A stretch of 64,000 nucleotides of DNA from Gyromitra esculenta (lineage: Eukaryota > Ascomycota > Pezizomycetes > Pezizales > Discinaceae): the NCBI GenBank assembly GCA_038503075.1, contig JBCAML010000016.1:62001-126000 (forward strand), read 5' to 3'. The notes below the pieces were generated by a model, which searched no databases, had not been told where the DNA came from, and worked only from the letters and a program-made list of their open reading frames with translations. Position numbers and translations under genes: made by a program. Within the stretch, counting starts at the first letter, position 1; every line of letters begins with the position of its first letter. Shown one piece after another: positions 49,420-60,467 of this stretch.

Positions 49420-49593
49420 CAGTACAATCGCCCTATAAGAATACGGTTGGTTCCGAAAATCATATTCTTATAAAAGAGCTATTCTTATATGAAAAGCAGG
49501 CCGCACTCAAATTTACCCCTGCCAGGATTGGGTTCAGCATTCTTATAAGGCGCGTATTCTTATAGTTAGCGCCCTTATAGGGCGATTGTACTG
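49420..49593. mobile_element. Tc1/mariner-type MITE, 174 bp
   Basis: Perfect 20-bp terminal inverted repeats begin CAGTACAATCGCCCTATAAG at 49420 and return in reverse complement at 49574-49593. They are flanked on both sides by TA (49418-49419 and 49594-49595), the target-site duplication of Tc1/mariner/pogo elements. The interior repeats ATTCTTATA several times in both orientations and has no coding capacity. The element is therefore non-autonomous and must be moved by a transposase encoded elsewhere. The perfect ends suggest a fairly recent insertion. Confidence 0.88.
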
Positions 49594-49595
49594 TA

Positions 49596-50452
49596 TGACC
49601 TAAGCTCCGAGAACGAGATGTACCCGGCGATGTAGAGCAAAAAGTAGAAGCCGAAAACAGTGCTAGGTGACCGTATAGGTTGCATTTAATTGTTCACTGC
49701 TGTAACCTTGGGATTCCAAGGATCTCACGTGGTGGAAAAAACCCGAAATAGCGGAGAAGGAGTCGGAAGAGAGTAATATTCGCTGTGTGACATTGTGGGT
49801 TTTGGTTGTCTTATTTTCGTTGCTTTTTTCCTTTTATCCGAAGTTTTGTTGCGCAGGTATCTATCTCTGTCTTGCGCCTATGGTTTGTCTTACGTCTGGT
49901 TGTCATTCTACCTAGGCCGCTGTCGGTCGGTCTGGCCTTCTCCCTCTCCCTTCCTTTCTCTCGTCTCCCCTCTTCCCTTCCCTTCCCTCCCTTCCCCTCC
50001 CTCTATCTACGAACCGCTCCTTTTCCAGAGATCCTGTCGGGGAATTAACCCTAACCCCGACCATCTCATCGCCTGTCTGCATACAATCTCTGACCCTAGC
50101 CCTGGGTTTGCCCCTAGCGCCCCTCCACTATTTCGTCATTGCTCCTTCTCCAAAATATCCAGAAGACATCACCAGTCCTTTCTCCATCCTTGGAATCACC
50201 TTCATCATCATCAACACCCCCCAGCAAAGGGCGAGAAGTGGGCGAAAAGAGTAGTAGTAGAGGTAGCATTGCTTGGTCTGCTTTTTCGCCGCTCTCTTCT
50301 ATCCGATAACGGCTCCCTTTTGTTGAACGCCACCTCCCTTCTCCCACCCCCCTGTCCCTCCATCCTCACCACCATTGCTTGTCTGCTTGAACCTGTGCTC
50401 TTTCAGTAATCACCCCCCAGGAGGACATTCTACTTCCGTCTAAACCTTCAAA
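49596..50452. other. Promoter and leader region of the zinc transporter gene
   Basis: Positions 49930-50000 are an unbroken C/T-rich tract (tccctctcccttcctttc and similar), typical of fungal core promoters. A 204-codon frame on the plus strand is a composition artefact of that tract. Confidence 0.5.
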
Positions 50453-52225
50453 ATGGGCTTCTCACGCTCCTCCCGGATAATCACGCTCCTTGTGATTGAT
50501 TCGTTGTTTTTCCTGCTGGAAATTATTGTTGGCTATTCCGTCCATTCGCTTGCGCTGGTCGCGGATTCGTTCCACATGGTACATAAATAGATCTGCTTGC
50601 ATGACCCCTGTTGATCGAACAATGGCTGACGATGAGATGCGTGCAGCTGAATGATGTCTTTTCGCTTCTTGTCGCGTTGTGGGCCATAAAGCTCGCGAAG
50701 CAAAAATCTACTTCAAGCTATACTTACGGTGTTTGTGCCTCCCTTTCCTCTGATATTTACGAGCTGCGATGACTGACCTCTTGTGTTACTGTAGTGGCAA
50801 CGAGCTGAAGTTCTTGGAGCTTTGATTAACGGTGTTTTCCTCCTCGCACTTTGTTTGTCCATCTTTCTGGAAGCTATTCAGCGATTCTTTGAACCTCAAG
50901 AAGTCGGCACCCCTCAACTCGTTCTGGTTGTCGGCAGCGCAGGACTAGCATCCAACATTCTCGGTCTCTTCCTGTTCCATGATCACGGTCACTCCCACGG
51001 CAGCGATCATGGTCATAGCCATACTCCCCGCGATGACATTGAATCTTCTTCTGCGACGAGCACCGCTCAAGTCGGTCATGAGCATCACAAGCATAGCCAC
51101 GGGCTTACCGGCCACATCCATGACCCTGCAGAAGATGATAGTGGTGACATCGAGGATATTCTCCCCGCCACCGTTGTTGCTCGTGTTGCATCTCGATCTG
51201 ACGACTTTCCAACCGCGCGCGCAATTCAGAAACACAAACGTGACAGAAGCCGGCAGGCACGCTTTGCATCTCCCGTAACCCACATCCACGTTCATCCCGC
51301 GAGAAACCGACAAGAGGTTATTGCTGCCGCAGTTAGTGACAGCGAACCGACCCCCGGCACTTCCGACGATGATGGCGACGACGAAACCTCCCCACTCGTC
51401 TCCAAGCCTGGTGATTCGTCTAAACCTACCAGCAAGGGTCGAAGGCGCTCTTACTCTCGTTCCTGCCATCAGGGCCACAATCACACCAAACCGAAACCGC
51501 AAAACACCTCAGGGCACTCTCATCAGAACCTCAACATGCGTGGTGTTTTCTTGCATGTCCTCGGCGATGCCCTGGGTAATGTGGGTGTCATGGTTGTCGC
51601 TCTGTGCCTCATGTATATCCCAGACCAGCACCGGTGGAAGCTGTATCTCGATCCGTCAATATCCCTCATTATTACGGTCATCATCTTCTCCTCTGCTCTC
51701 CCACTCGTTAAATCTGCATCCAAGATCCTCCTGCAAGCCGTTCCAACAGGTATCTCACTTGAGGAAGTTAAGGAAGACATTGCGGACATCCCAGGCGTCG
51801 AGTCGGTTCACGAACTTCATATTTGGCAGCTCTCAGATGTCAAAATGATTGCGTCCCTTCATATTCAGATCGCATTCGATCCTGATCAAGGCGGACGGTA
51901 CATGCAACTTGCTCGGGCCATCCGCACGTGTCTCCATGCGTACGGCATCCACTCTTCTACCATCCAACCAGAGTACACGAAACCTGGCTTCGGGGACGTT
52001 GTGGCTGTCGATTCCGCAAACCCCAGTGTTGGTGGCGGGCCAATGGCAGGGTATGGATCAGTTGGGGAAGGGAGCAGAACAGGAAGCGTCAGCGGTGGTG
52101 GGAGCACTGGCGAACCAGCATGTTTACTAGAGTGCGGAGATGGGTGCGAAACCGTCAAGTGTTGTGGGCCTGTAACACCCGAAACAGGAGATGCGGGACA
52201 CAGCGGTCATGGGCATTCTCATTAA
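50453..52225 (+). CDS. Zinc/cation-diffusion-facilitator transporter (Zrc1/Cot1-like), three exons
   Basis: Exons are 50453-50578, 50647-50730 and 50795-52225, in phase 0, giving 546 residues. The introns are 68 and 64 nt. The protein begins with helices 1-2 carrying HSLALVADSFHMLND, completed by the first splice. SSYTYGWQRAEVLGALING follows across the second splice. These are signature segments of the CDF family with the HxxxD zinc site in helix 2. Helix 5 shows the second site, HVLGDALGNVGV. Between helices 4 and 5 is a long histidine-rich cytosolic loop (HDHGHSHGSDHGHSH and further HGH clusters), and the C-terminus ends GHSGHGHSH. By family this protein loads zinc (and possibly cobalt or cadmium) into the vacuole in exchange for protons. 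It is intact and of usual length for fungal members. Confidence 0.93.
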
Positions 52226-53586
52226 AAGGTGGGTGTTTTACGAAGGAATCAAAAGAATTCAGAATAGGATAAAACAGGGTATGTTTTTGCTGTGCGGGTG
52301 TGATTTTTTATAAATTCCCTAGGTATACCAAATGGCTTCTATTATTGAATTCTAAGGTTTTTTATTTTATAAGTAATTTGAACGCTCTTTCTCCTGTTGA
52401 TAATTGTTGGCCTCTTTTTTCCTTCTTGTCTTTTTATCGAAGTGGATGGGTTTGTGTGGCCTTTGCTTTGGGTATTGTCTTAGTTTGGGAGGGAAGCATT
52501 TGCTTTTAAACAGTTCCTTTTTTCTTTCTTTCTTCCTCTTCTTGATATCTGATATGATGCAAGGGTTCCCTTCTTCTTGAGGCTTATCCGAGCTTGAGGG
52601 TTTCTGATAATGCTTTGGTATGCTTTTCATACTTGTTAGTGCCTGTGTGGGTGGGAAAGTGATAGATGGCATTGATGGAAGGTGTCTTTTTTCTGCGTTA
52701 TGCTGTGTAGAGGGCTGGCAAAGGTAGAATACAGGTCTTTTTTATAACTCTGTGTTTGCTTAGGTTGGTGTGAACGCTGGTGATTGGTGATTGTGTGATT
52801 AAGTGGTAACCTCGAGTTACAATTGCGTCCAACAAGTTCGTGAACTTTTTGAAGTACCATGGCGCAACGGCTCTAGGAAAATGAGCAAAACTCAACTAAA
52901 GTATTTGTTATTTAATAGAAAACAAACCGTGAGATGATTGAACACATATACGATTTATTTACATGATAATAAAGCTAGAGTAAACTTTTAGCTTCTTTAA
53001 TCAAGGTTTAGTATCACCTCAGTGCGTTGTGGTACATTAAAAAAACGCACGGACTTGTTGGACGCAGCTGTATAGTCACGTTCGCAAAATCCTGGCACCC
53101 TACTAATCGTTGATAATAAACTAAATAGCTACGAATCGAGCTGGGAAACAGTAATTCGAAAGGGTAGAAAACTATGGAGATCCTCAGATGCTAAATAACA
53201 CCTAACTACTTCACATAACTATCTTCTACAAAAACTATAGCCTCAATCTGTCGGAGTTGTGTTTGATAGAGACGAGGGGTGCCAAGACTTTTCGAACGAG
53301 ACTGTACATATCTTAAGAATATGCTCTAGCGCTTGCGAGTCATAGAATATCACTCGATAAATAATTTCCAATCGGAGGTCTTGGGGTGCGTTTTCGAGAC
53401 GACACAATTCGTATAGGTTTTTGTCGTCGTTGTTAAAGAAGCTAAAGAGAATAACAAAAAAGTTTGTGAGATTCAATTTATAGAAGAGACATCCTAAGAA
53501 AAGAAAAACTATCCCCAAAAAAGCCTAAATAAGTGAAGGAGACAGGCTGGGCGTAGACGTCACTGAAAGAAAAAAACGAAGAACTT
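52226..53586. other. Intergenic; T-rich 3' flank and one dispersed motif copy
   Basis: The first 400 bp are T-rich, probably the 3' region of the transporter gene. GTCATAGAATATCACTCGAT lies at 53339-53358. Read on the minus strand it sits in a short frame containing LRLEIIYRVIFYDSQALEHIL, which is protein-like but has no ATG or partner exon. Confidence 0.45.
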
Positions 53587-56500
53587 TTAGTCCTTGGAAA
53601 TTATCGCCTTATCAAAGTCCTGAAAGACGAATGGCTTCTGTCCGAAGTTTGTGTTCACCTTCCCGCCTGGACCAAGGAAACCTAACGTTGGGTACAGTTG
53701 ACCACGTACATCTTTGAGCGCAGTGCCTATCCAACCCTTGCATTAGAATCAGCTAAACCTTAAAACCCGTGGGGCAATACTAAGACATACCAAGATATTT
53801 ACCGTTCTTGGTATAGAATGCGGTAGAATGATTGAAATTAACTCCACACCCGATGACGTCGCCAGTAGTAAAGGTTTCGCTATAATCCGAACCGGTTCCG
53901 GAGCCAGTGTAGATATTTCCATTATCTCCGTGATAGCCCATGGTTCCCTTTAGCCATCCAGGGAGCCTTTCTAGTATTGTGAATTCTCGAGAATACCCGA
54001 CAGCAATTTCACTAGGAACTCGCACATATTAGTTGGGCATACTACGGAGCCAAGCTAGACAAGGAAGCGGTGGTGTGTACTTGGTGTTCCCCCCATCAAT
54101 GATTTCAGCTTCGTAGTAGTATATATCTTTCTCAGCAGGCATGCAATAGTTGGCCCTGACAGTGTGTATCTGCCGGAGGCTTACACCATCCCCACCTGCC
54201 GCACATTAATTAGAAAGATAACTGAATCTAGAATAGGATGGGAACTTGCTTGGGGTTTCCACGAAGAGATTGTCTTGGGAAAGCATCAAACCTTCAGACT
54301 TATCGACTTCACTCCAGGCGGTGGGAGCCTGAGTAGTCAGCTGAGCGATATCTGGAAGAATGGATCCAATTTGCGCAAGTCTTTCGATAACGCCTCGATG
54401 GCTGCTTCGCCATGCGCAAATTACAGGCGACCATCCATTCAGATCAACTCCGAGCGGATCTGCCTGGTGTTTGAGCAGTATATTGACAACTTCAAGGTTG
54501 CCCTCCGACGCAGCAATATTCAATGCCGTACAAGTCCGCAAGGTGGTGGAATTGGCACCTATCCCTGAATCAAGCAGTGATTCCACCATCTTGGTATTTC
54601 CACTGAATGCCGCACAGAGCAATAACTCTCCGTATCTAGATCTTTTTTCTTCCGAGATAAGACTCATGCTACCTTGCAGAGACAGCAGAGTGTACACCCC
54701 CTCTTCGATAAACGACTGGAATAGATTTAGATGTTCATGTATGGCCATGTTCAACACAGCCAAATAGTCATTGCTCGATCCGACAGTTATTGCTTTTTTC
54801 CAGAGTAGCTCGGCAGTGTCTCGGCTCCCATAAAAAACTGCCGTGTAGAGAGCGGTATGGCCGCTGGAATCCTCGTTTTCCATGTCTGCTCCTCGGTCTA
54901 GGAGAAACTCGACGGTACTTCGATGGCCCTTTCCTGCTGCCAGGTGTAAAGGTGTTCTATTGGTGTCTGGGAGCTTGCATTCTAGCTTGGCTCCTCTATC
55001 TAGAAGCAGCTCGGCAGTGTCTCGGTGCCCATAAAAAACTGCCAGGTGGAGAGCGGCATGGCCACTGGAAATCCCGTTTTCCATGTCTGCTCCTCGGTCT
55101 AGGAGAAGCTCGACGGTACTTCGATGGCCCTGTGCTGCTGCTAGGTGTAGAGGTGTTCCATTGCTGCCTGGGAGCTTGCATTCTAACTCGGCACCTCTAT
55201 CTAGAAGTAGCTCGGCGGTGTCTCGGTGCCCATAAAGAACTGCCAGGTGGAGAACGGTATAGCGACTAGAATCCTCGTTTTCCATGTCTGCTCCTCGGTC
55301 TAGGAGAAGCTCGACGGTACTTCGATGGCCCTTTCCTGCTGCCAGGTGTAAAGGTGTTCCATTGCTGTCTGGGAGCTTGCATTCTAGCTTGGCTCCTCTA
55401 TCTAGAAGTAGCTCGGCGGTGTCTCGGTGCCCATAAAGAACTGCCAGGTGGAGAGCGGCATGGCCACTGGAAATCCCGTTTTCCATGTCTGCTCCTCGGT
55501 CTAGGAGAAGCTCGACGGTACTTCGATGGCCCTCTCTTGCTGCCAGGTGCAGAGGTGTCTCATTGCTGCCTGGGAGCTTGCATTCTAACTCGGCTCTTCT
55601 GTCTAGAAGTAGCTCGGCGGTGTCTCGGCGCCCATAAAAAACTGCCAGGTGGAGAACGGTATAGCCACTTGAAACTCTGTTTTCCATGTCTGCACCTCTG
55701 TCCAAAAGGACCGCGGTCGTTTTTGTATGTCCGCCCTCCGATGCTAGGTGTAGAGGAGTATAACCGGTGGTAGTTTTGCTTTTGATACTGGCTCCTCGAT
55801 CTAAAAGCAACCTTACTATATCTTGGTGTCCGTTAACAGCTGCACAATGCAGAGCAGTCCGATGATCACCGTCTCGACCTTCGATATCCGCTTGATGGTC
55901 CAAAAGCAAATTGATTACTGGTATTTGATCCGCACGGCTTGAGGCGAGATTTAGCGCAGTGCGTCCCCTGTTATCCTTTGCGTTGATATCTGGTTTGTTT
56001 TCAAGAAGTATCTTCAAAGTATCAGAAATGGCAGGATCTATTCCGGCCTGGATAGCGAATAGCAGTGCTGTTTCACCCTCGCCGGAACGTTCGTTGATGT
56101 CAATGCTCCAATTATTGAGTATGTACCCCACAAGAGCTGGCAGGTCTATGAGGCAGGCGACATGGAGTGCGTTGATTTTGATTGGATGGAACACCTCGGA
56201 TCCCTTAAGGAATTTATACAACTGGAACCAGTGCCCGAGGTGTAGTGGTTGTTGTAAAAACCGACAAGTCAGCTTCATGATAACTGAGCTGAAGACGTTT
56301 TCCTCGTCAGTACTCTCGCTACTGTTTTGGACATGATATCCCCATGCAAGAGTAGAATATCCAAGGAACGGGTTATCCTTCATGAGTTTTCTTAAAATTG
56401 AGTTTAGGGCTACGTTATCGTCACTTCCCCCAGTGCTCGAAGGCACATCGCCGGGTGTGCTCGTATTCAGCTGATAAGGGCCCTTCCCGAAGTCTTTGAA

Positions 56501-58904
56501 GAGAAGGTAAATCAGGCATATTGATCCTATCTCGCTATGTCCGCGCTTTTCATGTATTCTGAACTTAGAGAGCTGTGAACTGAGTCGTTGGTCTCTATCG
56601 AAAAAGTAATCTTTTGCTGACTGGTGAATAAGGCGAACTGTTGCTGTCGGGTCGTCGAAACCATCGTCTTCCGAAGGTTCAGAATTCTCCGTTATGTCTT
56701 TTTTGATTTCCGTCCCTGAAACTACTTCCAGGAAGGAACCACAAAGGTTTCGAATCTCGCGGGAGATGTAGAGCATTATCTCGATGGAATCCATCGAATC
56801 CGAAGACAGCTCTATCGCCATTGCCACTCTGAATTCTGAAACCATCAAGGGCTTTTGAGCTAGAACAACCCAAGTAATCATCTTCCGGATGAGAGTCAAA
56901 TCATCGGGGTCTACAATATTCGCCTCTAGGCCTTCTAACATTCGGTCGTAAATGCCATCCAAACCATTAGGCAGACCCTGTATTATCTTTTCTAGCTTCT
57001 GGGCTGTCACAAACCGCGCCCTCTCAAGTTGTTTCATCGCCAACAGCACCCAAAGAAACATGCCTTCTGAGCGATCCACCAAAACCCCCCACAGCCTATC
57101 TTTAATCTCCTTTTTCAAACGTAGTCTCTTCTGCAATTTATCCATTCCGTCGTGCACGATCTTTTCGATATCCTGATTGACGATTTCTGGGGTAAGTGAG
57201 ATAATTCGTGCGATTGACGGACCCAGATCAACTTCAAGGCGTTCAAATGGCCGGCTGGTCAAAAAGAATTTAATTTTCGAGGCACCTCCGGTGTAGTTTT
57301 TTCTGAATTTTGCAACCATGTCCGAGATTAATGAAAGCAGTTCAGAGACTGACTCTGCCTCACACTCATCAAGGGCATCGATGATGCAGTACACGACGTC
57401 AAGCTGTGCTGATTCGACCAGAATTAGGAATATTTCCCAGAGTGACTCCAAAGACCAAGAGAAAGCGTCGGTTTTAGATAGCTTGTGAATACCCCGACGA
57501 TTGTTGACAACGAGAGGGAAGAGCGAGCTTCTATCTGACAAAAACTGATGTACCATAGCTCCGAGTATGTCAAGGGCCGTTTGATTCGGGTTGTCTCTGT
57601 TATTACAAAAACAATAGAGTACTTGGCTTTTGATTCCCGTTTCAGCCTCCTGTAGCGTTTCCAAGACATGTCTGGAGAGAACCGTTTTCCCTGACCCAGG
57701 CTTCCCCATAGAGTGGAGAACCGATGGACCTTCGTCCCCTTTCCAAGCTACGTATTGGGGGTGATCGAAAATCCACTCGCAGGTGCCAGACTGTGCATTT
57801 TTCGCTTTGATTTTATCACCGTGGTAATCCGGGAATGGTAAAGATTGTAGAAAATCTATATCATTGTTAACGTCATTAGGTTGTGGCCGGAATACTACAA
57901 TATCGCCATTCTCCCTCGGTGGTCCAGATCCGAACCAAATATTTCTCACCCAGAGGTAATGAGTGGGTCTTGCCTTCGCGTCTCCGCTCCAAATCCGCCA
58001 CTGTAAGTTCCCATATCTGTTAGTACTACCCTAGACTTTGAAAAGTGGTGTACTAAGGTGATTTTATTACCTTGTAGATCTTTAATTATTTGTAGATCTG
58101 TTGCCCATAACTGGCGGATTTCCACAGCACCTAGCCTTAAAAATTCCTCGACTCTAGTGCTAGGTTGTTGCATATATTCCCCTTGAATCCTCCTCATTGT
58201 TCGTTCAATCGCCTGAGATACGATCCCCTCGAACAACTTTGTTGACGGTTGGAGAGATATTTCGTTCATGGTAGCATTGATGGGCTCCATACACTCGTTC
58301 GTCGAGATCTGCCGTTCAGGTCTGAACGTGCTAGCCCGCCGTAATAATCGCTGAGTAGGATATATCACCGTATCGCCATCACCACTTCGGCCATCTTTTC
58401 TATTCTTCTTCCCTCCGAGAAGTGCTTCCTTACTATAGAAACTGTCAACCGTAGCCTAGATTTGGAATTGCTCATAGATATTACGGACCTCGTCAAGGTT
58501 GCCATCAATGCTAGGCAAATTGACAGTTTGCGCGATTGCAGACTATTTACTGCCTCTTTGATATCTTCTTCCTTGAATAGTTTTTTAAATCCTTGCCAAG
58601 TACGCTGGCGAAACCTGCTCTCCTTCGACTTTGGTGCAAGGGATCTAAGTAACTCTTGCAGCCGATCCAGCTCCTCGCGACAATTTTTCAGGGACATTTC
58701 AACGGACGATGTATAGGTTCCCTCCAAATTTGGTTGATCGATTAGTCCAAGTATACCACTCAATTCAGTCAGCTCTTGATCTAGTCGTCGAAGACTTTGT
58801 GGGGCATCTTGAATATTGCCTATCAGGTTTGATATCGCGAGGGCTACTTGTAAAGCAGCGGTAGCGATACCGATTAAGCCAGAAACTGTACCAATGACCT
58901 CCAT
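53587..58904 (-). CDS. NLR-like STAND protein: N-terminal domain, NACHT, ankyrin repeats, SPRY
   Basis: Exons on the minus strand are 58904-58489, 58432-58054, 58000-54250, 54195-54081, 54011-53791 and 53726-53587, giving 1673 residues. The N-terminal 260 residues begin MEVIGTVSGLIGIATAALQVA, like the fungal Helo-like/STAND N-terminal domain. The NACHT NTPase has Walker A GKPGSGKT (about residue 364), Walker B VVYCIIDALDE and FLTSRP. Some fifteen ankyrin repeats follow, then a complete SPRY domain (DIYYYEAEIIDGG, IAVGYSRE, GYHGDNGNIYTG, FYTKNGKYLG, DVRGQLYPTLGF, NFGQ). In the family, ligand binding by the repeats triggers NTP-dependent oligomerisation and activates the N-terminal effector, often in nonself recognition or programmed cell death. 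The fourth intron (54249-54196) is best read as GC-AG (A|GCAAGT...GGCAG). The first two introns (56 and 53 nt) have weaker donors, GTCCGT and GTACAC. No frameshift or stop was seen. Confidence 0.85.
54890..55690 (-). repeat. Four tandem 201-bp ankyrin units inside the NLR-like gene
   Basis: The marker string GGGAGCTTGCATTC (plus strand) occurs at 54969, 55170, 55371 and 55572, exactly 201 bp apart. The units in between are nearly identical. Each encodes 67 residues, i.e. two ankyrin repeats (STVELLLDRGADMEN... and DTAELLLDRGA.LECKLP...). Differences cluster at a few positions (G/E-I/D after DMEN, H/Y, K/E, D/G). Confidence 0.9.
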
Positions 58905-59584
58905 CGCGAGATAGAACGGTTTTGCGTAGTCTTGTAACTTCAAAAATCGATTTTTTTTTTCCGTGGGAAAGAGGTGGGCGTGCTATTAATGTCTAGCAGC
59001 TGTACGTATAGCCGACGCAGTAGAGTAGTAGACCCCGCACTTTATCTCCTACACACAGGTAATTCGTAGCCTTGCTAGACACTTATCATTATCGGTTTCA
59101 CAAGATTTTGATCATTCTTGGTCGTATGTATTCTAAGCACTGCACATGATGGGCGAACTCTAAACCAGCACTTCCATCGACGCGATCTACTGGACCGGTA
59201 AATCTCAACGCAATTTGATTTCTGATCGAGTGCTTGTTCGCTAGTTCTAATTGAACTCCAATGATTTTCAGCTAATGAGAATATAGTTTTATCCTGCCCT
59301 AGCCTGGCTTCGTTCCTTATAGCTGGAGTTATATCCCTTCGTCTAGATTTAGGCCCGGGGCCTAACGTGCAACCTAAGCCAACTGGGTAAAAAGCAGAGC
59401 GAAAATGTTGTAACAGTTTGCTCTTTATTAGTGTAGCTAAGTCTAGGTGTGTGGTTGGTCTCATACCGTCTCCACTCCAAAAGGTCGTGAAAATCAGGAA
59501 CAGATTATGGGATGGTAGGTTGTGAAGGTGTCTTGGTGCCTATTCCGACCATAGAACGCAAAAGAGCAAAGGGAAGCAAAAATA
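58905..59584. other. Intergenic upstream of the NLR-like gene
   Basis: This contains the promoter side of the NLR-like gene. A 129-codon ATG frame on the minus strand (59464-59075) shows no motif and was not accepted. The pol III terminator of the tRNA (TTTTT on the minus strand) lies just below 59585. Confidence 0.45.
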
Positions 59585-59658
59585 CTTCCCCGGGAAGGCT
59601 TGAACTTCCAACCTCTCGATTAACAGTCGAACGCGCTAACCAATTGCGCCACGGAGAA
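59585..59658 (-). tRNA. tRNA-Asn (GTT)
   Basis: On the minus strand a complete 74-nt cloverleaf can be read: acceptor TTCTCCG paired with CGGGGAA, discriminator G, D arm GCGC-AATTGGTTA-GCGC, anticodon arm TTCGA-CTGTTAA-TCGAG with anticodon GTT, and T arm GGAAG-TTCAAGC-CTTCC. It closely resembles eukaryotic tRNA-Asn and has no intron. A TTTTT terminator follows 3 nt downstream. Confidence 0.93.
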
Positions 59659-60467
59659 CTGCTTCTCGAGAAGCATTCTTTCTTTAATGGGTCGTGATAA
59701 TTACATCCGCCCTAGACACCCGAGGCACGCAGGTGCTTCCTCAAAGGAAACTCACCTACGTAAAACCCTGACATAAAGACACAGGCACACTTCTTAAAGT
59801 CGTGTTAATCCTTATCAGAGCAGAAAGCAGTTTTACGTCCCCGCCCCTAATAATAGATGTTTAACCCCCAAAAAAAGTTTCATTCATCGGTCTATAGTGT
59901 ATAATATTCGCACTATGTCCTGCTCTAAACTTTAACTGGATCATCGGGTATCGCTCGGTATGTATGCTGTGTACAAACATCTCTTGCTAAGCCACTGGTA
60001 CTGCCAAGCTTTGTTTGGATAAATATTTAAACGCTCTCTACTTTAGCACCTCTTACGGAGGAAATCTTGAGGTCGCCGTGAAAGCCTCTAAGCATGATAG
60101 GACACGAAGTCCAACCTTCAAGGATGCTTCGAGAGGTTAGTTTAGATTGTGAATTTGCTAGCAAGACTAATATGTTAACCATCTAACCCCCCTGCCACTC
60201 TTCTGATGTAAAACAGCCGTTAGATACTGTGTGTGAGGAGGTGTAGGAAACTGCAATTGGTAAGCTATCCTAAAGAGCTGTGATTTAATTCCTAGACAGC
60301 TGCCTTTGTAGTGTGTTTCGTCACCTAGCATGGAAGCCCTATGACTTGTCTCTCCAAAGCCACAATAAAACGTTAATAATATATTTTGTATGGCTTCTTA
60401 AATATCCATACATTCAACACATCCTCATCTCGTCTCTTCGCTACTGTCTTTCCTCCTTTTTCTTTCT
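59659..60467. other. Intergenic, no gene seen
   Basis: No supported coding or RNA feature was found between the tRNA-Asn upstream flank and the 3' end of the fused hydrolase gene. Confidence 0.45.

Noticed and set aside
49795..50409. 204-codon frame upstream of the zinc transporter
   Set aside because: It is produced by a long C/T-rich promoter tract (Pro/Ser/Leu-rich translation) and no membrane-protein family fits.
54790..55773. Plus-strand frames repeated across the ankyrin block
   Set aside because: They are antisense shadows of the 201-bp ankyrin units.
58001..58053. Alternative donor GTAATA at 58071 in the NLR-like gene
   Set aside because: It looks stronger than GTACAC but leaves the wrong phase for every available acceptor into the NACHT exon.
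59075..59464. 129-codon ATG-started frame on the minus strand
   Set aside because: It is rich in charged residues but has no motif. It may be a degraded element, which is not strong enough to annotate.
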